Below are positions 55,679 to 64,000 of a DNA stretch of 64,000 nucleotides, piece by piece (position 1 is the stretch's first letter; each line of letters begins with the position of its first letter). The position numbers and the translations under genes are program-made. The stretch is from Megamerina dolium (lineage: Eukaryota; Arthropoda; Insecta; Diptera; Megamerinidae). Location: positions 47,459,140 through 47,523,139 of the forward strand of contig OY978526.1 of assembly GCA_963854835.1 (NCBI GenBank), written 5' to 3'. The notes beneath the pieces are model-generated. The model was not told the DNA's origin and searched no databases. It was given only the letters and a program-made list of their open reading frames with translations.

Positions 55679-56487
55679 TTAAAGTGGACCTCCAATGCAC
55701 GCGTAGATGTATGCGTCCATTTGACAGCAGAGTAGAAAACACGCAATCTTATGGGATGAATTCCATAGATTAATTAAATAAATAAAATTATTTGAACGCA
55801 TAAAAGTTTAGCAAATACTAATACGATAACGCTGTAAATTAAAATGATAGTAAAAGTGGACCGCCATAACATCCGAGTGCGTGCGAATGCATTCTGCCTT
55901 TCTATGCATTTTCATGCGAACAGATATGGTAACTCCTCAGTATACGTTCTATGCATTTGGAAGTGATATTTTAATATTATTCTTAAAAATAAAGGCGTGT
56001 TAATAAGAATGGACGAAGAGTGCATTAAACTAATGACAACAAGAAGGATGTGGGTAAAAGAAATATATTTGGGCCATGAACTTAGTGGTTTTTTGCCATA
56101 ACGGCCAAGAAATCAAAACACTGTGATCCTGAAAAATTTCGCATAGCAATTCTCATAAAATCCACAGTCTTTGATACATTCAGCCTCATAAAGTTGTAAA
56201 AGCATTCCAAACGGACAGCAATTCCGGCGGAGGGCAGATTGTTCCTTATAGTGCTGTTTTTAATTTCGCGAAAAGAGTGCAATGCCTTCATGTCCCAAAT
56301 ATATTTCTTACATCTACATCATTCTTGTTGTCATTAGTTTAATGTACTCTACTATAATGACATTGCCAATCACCATCAATATATACGTAAAATCTTCGTC
56401 TCTTCCAAATGCATAGAACGTATACTATCTGTTGCCAAGGGAGAAAGCATTTGCATGTACACGATGTTATGGAGGTCCACTTTAACA
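55679..56487. mobile_element. Fold-back TIR element, PIF/Harbinger-like
   Basis: Outer ends TTAAAGTGGACCTCCA (55679-55694) and its reverse complement (56471-56486) give TIRs flanked by TTA. A third copy of the end (TAAAAGTGGACCGCCATAAC) lies inside at 55852. From 55852 to about 56085 and from 56281 to 56486 the sequence is a long imperfect inverted repeat. Both arms contain the 5' end of the same coding sequence (left arm MDEECIKLMTTRRMWVKEIY). A 3-bp TWA-type target site and the RRMWVKEIYLGHE wording suggest PIF/Harbinger, but this is not certain. Confidence 0.55.
56082..56300 (-). pseudogene. Transposase-like coding remnant in the fold-back loop
   Basis: An open frame of 69 codons on the minus strand (HSFREIKNSTIRNNLPSAG, then LECFYNFMRLNVSKTVDFMR) continues from the right-arm copy of the EIYLGHE-type start. 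It probably codes for the next part of the transposase, but I do not recognise a catalytic motif. A similar length could occur by chance. Confidence 0.35.
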
Positions 56488-56934
56488 TCCTCACTTGCAA
56501 CGAATCACACTGTGTGCAAAGAAAGTCGTCTTGCGCAGCAGTCTAGTATGTACCATATGTATGTACACATTACGATGTGTGAATAGAGTGGAAATAATTC
56601 TAAGACAACTGCTTTACTCTCTCGATTAAACTTTCAACTGCAAAGCAAATTAACTACACATACGTACTAGGTTAAATAATATGCTCAAATGCAAAAGTAT
56701 CTAGGTTAGAGTTTTGGTGGTGGAGATGGCGATGAAAGAAAGTCAGAATTATTTTTGCTATATCTTGCAAGCTTCATTATGATTGTACTTTTATTCATAC
56801 CTTACATGCATGAGTTCTTGTTGATGGATATACGTAGAGATATATGTAACATTGATTTCGACAGACTTCAAATTCAATGCATGCGACATTTAACATTTTT
56901 CACAGGAATAACAAAAAATTAAATTTAAATATAT
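56488..56934. other. Non-coding gap
   Basis: No gene or repeat recognised. Confidence 0.45.
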
Positions 56935-57150
56935 GGAACTTAGAGGCCCCGAATGGCTCTTTGGCCGAGCTTCTCTTCTGTTGTGCTTGTTAAATTCTGG
57001 AAAGGGATCAACTTATATATATTAGCCGGTTCCGAACGGCAGAACCTTTGTGTTAGCGCATTTCTGAGCTTTGTCAAAAGCTCTTTCAAAGCTTTTTCAT
57101 GGGAAATTGTTACTACCGGAAGAATTGCCAATTGCTTGCCGACAGGAGGG
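56935..57150 (-). mobile_element. SINE, head-truncated
   Basis: In plus-strand view, ATGGAACTTAGAGGCCCCGA and TTTGGCCGAGCTTCTCTTC (tail), TTAGCCGGTTCCGAACGGCA (body) and GAAGAATTGCCAATTGCTTG with CCGACAGG follow in the order of a minus-strand copy. The tRNA-like head is missing after 57150. Confidence 0.78.
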
Positions 57151-57529
57151 TATAGTTGTGCTTAATTTTTGTAACTTATGCATTTTGAAGCGTTTGAGTT
57201 TGTTTGAACGGCTTCCATGCGTTGGTGTTTGGTTACGAAAATGTATATACCTGGTTTCCACTTTGTACGCGTATAAAATTATACAAGACTCTCATGCAGG
57301 AAAAAATCATTTATCACATAATTCCATAGAAAAAATGTATCTAATTGATGCCGGGCGCAAGCTAACTTTTCTTGGATTATATGAATATGCTGTATCAAAA
57401 AGTGCCCATCATTTTGCTCCTCCTTCCATGTAACATAAACATCAAGATTTAATACTTGCGCAACCATTAGCTAATTTTTCAGAGAATATAATTGTCACTA
57501 GTAAGGAGCAAGGTCAGCGTTTCCAAGAG
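57151..57529. other. Unassigned gap
   Basis: No gene that I can support; a 120-codon frame across this region is partly SINE. Confidence 0.4.
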
Positions 57530-57705
57530 GATATTAATTAGACTGCTGGATGACAACGCTCGCCCATATACAGCGAAACCAACCCAGAAGCTCATCTCCT
57601 TAGGTACAGAAGCTCTACAGCATGGAATGCATTCTCTTAACTTGGCTCCTTCCGACTACTACTTGTTTAGATCAATGCAGTCTCATTATATGGCTGAGTA
57701 GTAAT
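57530..57705 (+). pseudogene. Mariner (DD34D) transposase C-terminal fragment
   Basis: The frame reads LLDDNARPYTAKPTQKLISL, then HSLNLAPSDYYLFRSMQSHY. DNARP carries the second and APSD the third catalytic Asp, and LAPSDYYLFRSM is the mariner hallmark. The upstream half is lost and similarity stops at 57700. It could belong with the N-terminal relics at 5.4-6.0 kb by subfamily, but it lies 50 kb away. Confidence 0.75.
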
Positions 57706-60588
57706 AGTAGTAGCTGTAAGGACTACATAATTAATCGGTCATACGTTATGTCTGCAAACGAGTTCAACTACTGTAATTTCACTCTGCCGTTTAGAAGCAG
57801 TTGAAGATTGTAGTCGCTCAAGCGTAAAGTCAGTCAACACAATATTCGTCCAGTCGATGGTCTCCTTCAACGCATGGGTGAGCTCTTCCTCAGTCGGTGG
57901 AGCAGTGTGCATCGCATTACGCGTCGTTGATTATATCCTGCTTTCGCTGGATCAGTAGTGAGGAACCTGATGCTCCTCTCGATTTGGTCGAAGAAGAACC
58001 GGACTCCTTTATAATTTTTTGTTTTGTTCATTTAGATTTATAATATTTTAGAACCACGAGTGTTAGGGAGAGGATGTCCACCTGCGCATGGCTCTGAAAT
58101 TCGCAGGTAAAGTTAATTATTAGGCAGAGCTCTCATTTAGGCTGACCATGTTAAGAATGAATCGTGAAGATCGTTCAAAATACGCTGCGTAGTCTTAGTG
58201 ATAACAGTCTGCTGTAACACATTTCATGTACGATTTGAAATCTGTCACTGTAGGCATTTATTTACTATGCATCAGAAATGGGTATGACTTGCCTTTCCAC
58301 TTCTTACACATATATGTATACATATAACTCTACTTAAGAACACAAATTGTTTGATTTTGATTATAATTATGTAGATAAATGAAAGCGTACGTCATTATTA
58401 CGTTTTCACTTTAGGATTGTTCCTTTGATGCCTGAACAAAAGTTTCGAACAAATTGTATTGTATGTGAAAGTATATTCTCATACAATATGTAAATATGTA
58501 CTGGTATGTGGACATATTTGTATGAGGCAAAAGAACATTTATGCTGACTATTAAATTCACATTCATATCATGGACTAGGAGCTGGATGAACATTTTGCAC
58601 TCTCATGAAATTCAATTAAAACTTTCTGCCTATTATTGTTGTGCTTTGAAATTTTATTTTAAATCATTTTATTGTTGTTCGTGTTGCTGGCGAAACGATT
58701 AGAAATATTCCAAGACATTGTGAAAGTTGACATTTGTTGTCTTGTTCCAAACGATTTCTGCTTTAGTAATGCATGAGGATATACTAGCACACTTATGAAT
58801 ACATAGATATGGAAATGGTGATTGTCCTCGCTTCCTAAGTTGCTGAACTTAATTTAACAGTATATTACATTGTATTTTCTTTTACAATTTGTATTTAGAT
58901 TACTACGTTGAAGGTACCCAGCGCAAAAAATTGTAATTGTTTACTAAAATTAGTAAGCATTGTGCAAATATGAATTTTAAGAGTGGTTGCGAAAGTTGGC
59001 CCATTTATTCCAATTTACTTGGCATAGAGCATGCCTTGAAATTGTGGTTGCATCCAGGTTTGCTTCAAAATCTAATGATCATGCTGGGTTAAGGGTCTAC
59101 TGAAATGAGTTAGTAGTTAGGAATCATCTCAAGCCAACTCACTGGCGATCATATATAACTTCTGAGATATGTTGGCACTCCTACTTTAGTAGGGGTCCTC
59201 CTCGCAGCCGCCACGGATATGTCGTTCTGACATCTGATGGTTGGCAAACATTTCTTTAGTTTTAGGTTGGGTGATGGTTGCGAGGACCCGTCCTCGCAAC
59301 CATGACATGAAAAGATGTATGAAATAGTATATGAATTTGTGCTCGATAAACGACTACGACATTCCAGATGAGAAGTAAATTCATTGCCATCAGCTTAATA
59401 CGTGTATGTTCTTATGACCTGACTAACTGACGAGACAATAACATCGAATTCTATCAGCTTATTATGGCGATAGAGAGCTATTGCTTGAGGCTAAACGCGT
59501 GTGTGTGATCTTCTAAAATTACTGGTATAGATAAAAATCTCATGGAAAGATGAAACCATGTCTTCAGGATGCACCATAAATATCTAAAATTTCAGGGTTT
59601 TCATGCTCGAATTAATAGACACATATCCGTAGTTTTATATACCCCCTTTAGTACATAAAATTCTTATTCATGGATCCGACGTTATAAAAAATGCACACTT
59701 ATCGATAGGACAACTGTCTGAGAAAGCAGCTGAAGCAAAAACTAAAGAATGTTTAGACTAAATAATACATGTTATCTATTTCCATAACTTCAATTGTTTG
59801 GATTAAGTGGGCGTTAAAGTTTTCCGACCACGCCTCTTTTTTAAGAAAATCATATTTATCAGCCAAGAATCTAATAACTAAATTTTCAACTCTATATCTT
59901 TGCTCTAACTATTTTTTTCACTCTCTCCCATGTACATTAGAGGAACCACTGTGCATATGAGAGAAACTGTTTTCGATATATTTCCCAAATATTTGCACGA
60001 TAACTAGTATTTGCTGATCGAATGACCATTCGTATGAATAGGTACGTTCATATATAATTTCACTGATCACATAATACCAAATTATGTTTCGTACTTTACA
60101 TTCATCTACGCCATCACACTGAATACAAATGTTTTTGTGACGGTAGTATGATCACGGATGAGACGATTCAGGCTCAGACTTTAAGTTCAATGGTTAGACG
60201 AAATGCACTGACATAATCACATTTTTATGAAACTAGAAACGTTTCTTAAGCAAGCACTATTTTTTAACAATTTCTGACAAAAAATTTAGCGCAATATAAA
60301 AATATATTAAAAAGCACAATCAATTTTAAAGTAAACGTTCAGAGAAAGCAACACAATACGAGTGGTTATCTAAAGCTACATAAATAACACACGAAATTAT
60401 GACTGTTTTTAGCATATAAATTTTTATCTAGTCGAACAAAATGTTCAGAAAAAGAACAGAATATGCAAGTTTTTCTAAAGCTACATAATTAACACATAAT
60501 TATGAATATTTATAAAGTAAAATATACTAAACGCTGAAAAACGTCCAGAAAAAGGATCAAAATTAGAACATTTATTTCCGTCATTCCC
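57706..60588. other. Long unassigned stretch
   Basis: No gene recognised. A GC-richer patch at 57830-58010 reads KESGSSSTKSRGASGSSL-like on the minus strand, but without family motifs. A perfect palindrome lies at 59274-59303. Confidence 0.4.
59274..59303. repeat. Perfect 14-bp-arm palindrome
   Basis: ATGGTTGCGAGGAC, then CC, then GTCCTCGCAACCAT, with no mismatch. A related word, GGTCCTCCTCGCAGCC, lies about 80 bp upstream at 59195-59212. GC-rich against an AT-rich surround. Confidence 0.85.
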
Positions 60589-60769
60589 CATCCCCTGGGT
60601 TAGACTAAGGTGTTATACGACACGCGCCTAGAGTCAGCCTGGCTAGGTCCTCAGTAAAAATAGCTCAGTCTCTAACATAGTATCCGGATACCTAGCGCCT
60701 GAAGATCTCTGTGCGGGGCCACTACTTCTGTGGTGGCAGCCAAGACCAAGCTCATGTTGAGCTAAGGCA

Positions 60770-61600
60770 CTGCCACTATCCACTCTCCATCCAAGCTGAC
60801 GTACTCGGTTGAGCAAAAGCCTGACCGCAGTGCTGTCAGCTCCGCACCATCTACTACTGACACCAGCTCACGCGGCATCATGACTGTAGTCACTGGAAGA
60901 ATGATAATTCTGGTGAAGGCAAACATGGCGATGTCAAGAGCAGTAAAGGCAAGAAATTGAAAAAGCGGCAGAGTATATGGGCAACTGTGAAGCTCAAAGA
61001 TCTCGAAGACAGATCTACTTCGGGGATTCAGTTCAACAAGAGACAAAGATCTACTGAGGAGGACGGACTTCGACCTAAGAAAAGCTGCAGATCTGAAATG
61101 AGACCAGCAGCTCGTACAGTGACGTTACAAAAGTAAGTCTAGTTCGGTTCAGATCCGAACGACAACATCTCTCCATCAATCTGGAAGACTCATTTGAGGA
61201 CATTTTCTTGGATGTGGTGAAGGAGAATCCAGGATCCGTGCCAAAGTACAGGATGTGCGGCTGGCATCAAGGACATGCCAGCTGGTTGCTTGTGCCGACA
61301 AATGGGCTCTGGACCTTTCCGCAATTTCTTTATTCAGGATAGAGGATGTCTGGCAACCTATACTGAATACATAATATAATAAAGATGTGCAATCCGGAGA
61401 TCCCCACACACAACTGGAAGACCGTCAAGCTACAGGAAACCAAGAGTGGTGTGGTGGCCGTCGGATTTGGTCACATAATATTAAAGGTATACAAGAAGGA
61501 CGAACTGACTGAAGTCAAATCCGGCGAAGGTGGCTCGAAAGAGTTGTTGCAGGAGGAGGTGAAACGCTCGACAGTAGGCGAAAAAGAGGATACCCCTTAG
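60770..61600 (+). pseudogene. ORF1 (gag-like) of the LOA-type LINE
   Basis: Frames read PSTTDTSSRGIMTVVTGRM, KRQRSTEEDGLRPKKSC-like basic stretches, then CNPEIPTHNWKTVKLQETKS and VVAVGFGHIILKVYKKDELT, up to GEKEDTP and a stop at 61600. The PTHNWKTVK...VVAVG block corresponds to the conserved C-terminal part of ORF1 in LOA-type LINEs. No zinc knuckle was seen. Several frameshifts are present. Confidence 0.5.
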
Positions 61601-61784
61601 CACATCCCTTTCGGGCCAACGAGGTGCCTGCCCAGACAGATTCTATATCTTCCGGTTCAAATCTCGCGGAGGCGTTCAGTGGGATATGGGAGGAGGATAG
61701 TCTTCTAGGAGATACGGTTGACGGCCTCAATGCAACGGTGGTAGAGACGGTGACGAATGTAAGGGACAATGCTCTGTTCAGTAT

Positions 61785-62010
61785 AGATCAAGCTCCACCG
61801 CTTTAAAGAGGCGTTAGCCAAATTACCTCTCCGCCTTACCAAAAGCGGAGCAGACATCGCTTTAATCCAAGAGCAATGAACGGTGGCCAATGGCATCTGT
61901 GGAATAGGGCTCCCAAAATAAAAATTATTTAATAGCAAGTGTGCAGGTACACCACGTGCTTGTATCCTTTTCAAGAAACCACTTAATACTATCTGGCGCA
62001 CGACCATCCA
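61785..62010 (+). pseudogene. Endonuclease N-terminus of the LOA-type LINE
   Basis: One frame reads INLHHCKEALANLPLRLTKS or close to it, then GADIALIQEQWTVANGICG (the catalytic Glu of IQE) and TPRACILFKKPLN. This is the first part of an AP-type endonuclease of LOA-like LINEs. The remainder, including GDFN and SDH, is missing or displaced by the SINE insertion. Confidence 0.6.
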
Positions 62011-62257
62011 GAGCCTTCACAACCAGAACCAACGCGCACCACAATATTTTGGGGAGCTCCGACATCAATGATAGGTGAGTAACTTTTTATTTATGCTAGT
62101 ATGCATCATAGGGAGCTCTCCCACCTTTATAACCAGAAATAGGCAGGAAATGTTAGACAATACTCCTGGCTCCTCCAATATAACAGATAAGATCAGGGAT
62201 TGAAATTTATGCTCGATGAGCATTCTAAAGAACCTCCAATCGTCCAAATATTCGAAA

Positions 62258-62525
62258 TCTTCATCTGTCGGCACGTAACTGGTAATTTTTTCGGTAGTAA
62301 CAATTTGCCAAATTTGCTTCCTAAAAGAGCTCTGTGACAAAACAAAGTTAAAGTGATGTCACAAGGGCTCTGCCGTTCGGAACCGGTTAATATAAGTAGG
62401 TTCCTTCTAATGCTGTCCAAATTTAATACGCACAACAGTACTGGAAGAGATGCTCGGTGGTGTCACAACAGGGCTTTCTGGCCTAGGTGTGTCCTCTCTT
62501 TGAGAGGACACACCTGGCCAGAGAG
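62258..62525 (+). mobile_element. SINE, head-truncated, alternative 3' tail
   Basis: The body (ATCTGTCGGCACGTAACTGG, AGTAACAATTTGCCAAA, TCTGCCGTTCGGAACCGG) leads to GAGATGCTCGGTGGTGTCAC. Then comes the alternative tail AGGGCTTTCTGGCCTAGGTG and GTCCTCTC, as in the copy at 20.6-20.9 kb, instead of the usual CCCTTTGGGGCTTTAAGTGC. The tail continues into a perfect hairpin. It lies inside the LOA-type LINE. Confidence 0.72.
62480..62521. repeat. Hairpin at the SINE tail
   Basis: GGCCTAGGTGTGTCCTCTC is followed by TT and then GAGAGGACACACCTGGCC. The arms pair over about 18 bp with one bulged base. It coincides with the 3' end of the alternative-tail SINE. Confidence 0.8.
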
Positions 62526-62742
62526 GTGAGAGGACGGCGGGAATCGTGAAAAACCTACGGCGAGTACATTGAGGGGGTTTCCGAAGCTGCAAGGCTCAAT
62601 AAGATACTCTCTGTATCCACATTTATATCAAGTGCCCCATAGAGAGTAGAGAAGATGACTCTAGAACTTCTCACTATGACACACTTTCCACTACGGAATG
62701 CAGTATGGTGTCCAATGCACGTACGCACGAAGACAACTTTTC

Positions 62743-63690
62743 CAATTTAAACGCTCAAACCATTCAAGTCACCAAGACCAGATGACATTTTTCCTGCTCA
62801 ACTACAAAATCTAGAAAGAAGGAGCATTTAAGTATAATCTTCATCGGCTGAATCTGCCTTAAATACATTCCTGAGAAATGGCGCAGAATGAGAGTTGCCT
62901 TTATTCCAAAGGCAGGTAAATGTTCCCATACCAATCCCAAAGACATCCGACCCATAAGCCTGTCCTATTTTTTACTAAAGACATTAGAAAGACTTATAGA
63001 TCTTCACCTCAGGCAAACGATTAGAGCTCGGCACATCTCCGAGTGTCAGCACGCCTACATTAAAGGCAAGTCAGTAAAAACAGCAATACACACTTTAATA
63101 TATATCATAAAGAAGTCTATGGACAACAGGCACTACATGTTGGCGACCTTCCTGGAGGTTGACTGAAGTTGCTTTCAGTAATGTCGAGTTAGGAGCCATC
63201 ACTGGAGCATTGACGCGACTTGGGCGGAGGAGCATCTAGTACGCTGAATAGAGTATTTTCTACTAAGTAGAACTATTCTCTAGAGCTGGGTGGCTCCCAC
63301 CTCTCAAGGAGAATCAGCAGAGCAACGCGACAAGGAGGTATCCTCTCACCCATTCTCTGGAATCTCGTAGTCAACGAACTACTGAGAAGTTTGGAGACCG
63401 GGGGCTACAAATTGATAGCGTATGCGGACGATATAGTCCTTACTGTGACCGGTAGATCCCCGAACACTATAAGGGACCTCATATAAAAGTCGTTAGACAA
63501 AGTTAGCAGATGAACACCCGTGGCTTAAACGTAAACCCGTCGAAAACGAAAGTGGTTCTCTTCACCAGAAGATCCAAGCCCGAATCTTTTTGGGACTAGT
63601 TATAGATAAGAAGCTAAACTGGAAACAGAACATTAAAAACAGAGCCCAGAAGGCATCAGTTGCTCTGTGGGCCTGCAAGAGATGTAGTTA
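62743..63690 (+). pseudogene. Reverse transcriptase of the LOA-type LINE
   Basis: It reads FKPFKSPRPDDIFPAQLQN, MRVAFIPKAGKCSHTNPKDI, RPISLSYFLLKTLERLIDLH, ECQHAYIKGKSVKTAIHTL and MLATFLEVD, where the FLDIEGAF box is damaged. Then comes TRQGGILSPILWNLVVNELL (shifted frame), KLIAYADDIVLTVTGR with an intact catalytic YADD at about 63419-63430, and LNVNPSKTKVVLFTR. At least five frameshifts are present. Confidence 0.75.
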
Positions 63691-63700
63691 GACTTGTCCT

Positions 63701-64000
63701 AACAAATGGGAGATAAGAAATAATGCTTCACCTAATTCCACTGGGTTTTTTCAGTATGCAATGTATATGTAAATCTTAAGGTCTACCTATTCACAAGATT
63801 TGTTATACACTTTTCTTAATGTATACGGGAACATATTACATAATTTGTATCCATATATTTTCATACAATAATATTTCACATTGATTACCATTCAGTTTCA
63901 CTCCGTACACGACATATAATACCAAAAACTTGCCATTAACAGCATACAAGTATGTTATGATCTAAAATGGCAATAACATTGTGTTTGTATTATATAGATA
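63701..64000. other. AT-rich non-coding end of window
   Basis: No gene or repeat recognised. Confidence 0.45.

Larger units (their letters stand above)
60589..63700 (+). mobile_element. LOA-type LINE, decayed, interrupted by a SINE
   Basis: On the plus strand the order is: a GC-richer leader (60590-60760), a gag-like ORF1 (60770-61600), the endonuclease start (61795-62010), a SINE (about 62258-62525), and reverse transcriptase (62743-63690). The wording of the endonuclease start and of the RT (GGILSPILWNLVVNELL-like, AYADDIVLTVTGR) is that of LOA/Bilbo-type elements of flies. Frameshifts and stops occur throughout. The 3' end is lost near 63700; no poly(A) or TSD is seen. Confidence 0.65.

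Noticed and set aside
57830..58010. Gag-like coding on the minus strand
   Set aside because: The frame is short and has only serine-rich composition, with no retroviral or retrotransposon motif.

Overview
The window looks like a piece of a higher-fly (Diptera, Cyclorrhapha) nuclear genome, most likely a tephritid fruit fly. The base is AT-rich with short introns and no bacterial-style operons. The transposons are a typical fly set: mariners of several subfamilies including the DD41D 'rosa' type first described from tephritids, Jockey, RTE-like and LOA-like LINEs, a P-element relative, and DINE-1-like Helentron derivatives. The species assignment is inference. I found no intact host protein-coding gene, no rRNA or free-standing tRNA gene and no CRISPR array. 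Practically everything recognisable is a transposable element or a relic of one.

Layout. 1-3.8 kb: AT-rich DNA with one TIR element (2654-3181) and a hairpin. 3.8-8.3 kb: a DINE-like element, then three mariner relics of different lineages. 9.27-12.4 kb: a deleted rosa mariner with matching 33-bp ends, split by a 2.2-kb LINE. 14.2-16.75 kb: a TTAA-flanked MITE, a 200-bp (AT)n tract and a second DINE-like copy on the other strand. 17.4-20.9 kb: a multi-exon P-element-like (THAP) transposase relic with a truncated SINE in its last coding block. 21.7-24.15 kb: a 5'-truncated Jockey element with a 14-bp target duplication. 24.9-28.2 kb: an element with arms of about 360-380 bp in inverted orientation and an RTE-like LINE inside. 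28.2-31.4 kb: an RTE relic split by a SINE, and a third DINE-like copy. 33.9-43.7 kb: partial DINE copies, an almost complete RTE-like element on the minus strand, a Jockey relic, SINEs and a fourth long DINE-like copy. 47-57.7 kb: a Tc1/mariner deletion derivative, RTE relics, a nearly full-length mauritiana-type mariner with both TIRs, a third rosa relic, SINEs, a PIF/Harbinger-like fold-back element and a mariner C-terminal fragment. 60.6-63.7 kb: a decayed LOA-type LINE interrupted by a SINE.

Nothing here works as a gene system. The biology is in the nesting: SINEs lie inside an RTE, a P-like element and a LOA element, and a LINE lies inside a mariner. Several insertions still have exact target-site duplications, so relative ages can be read. 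The strongest candidates for something poorly described are: (1) the DINE-like family with ~150-bp internal repeats carrying a regular GGGCGTGG box; (2) a tRNA-derived SINE family with one body and two different 3' tails; (3) the long-inverted-repeat element at 24.9-28.2 kb; (4) a P-like element with more introns than the classical P element; (5) a fold-back element duplicating a transposase 5' end. All calls come from reading the sequence; no database search was run.
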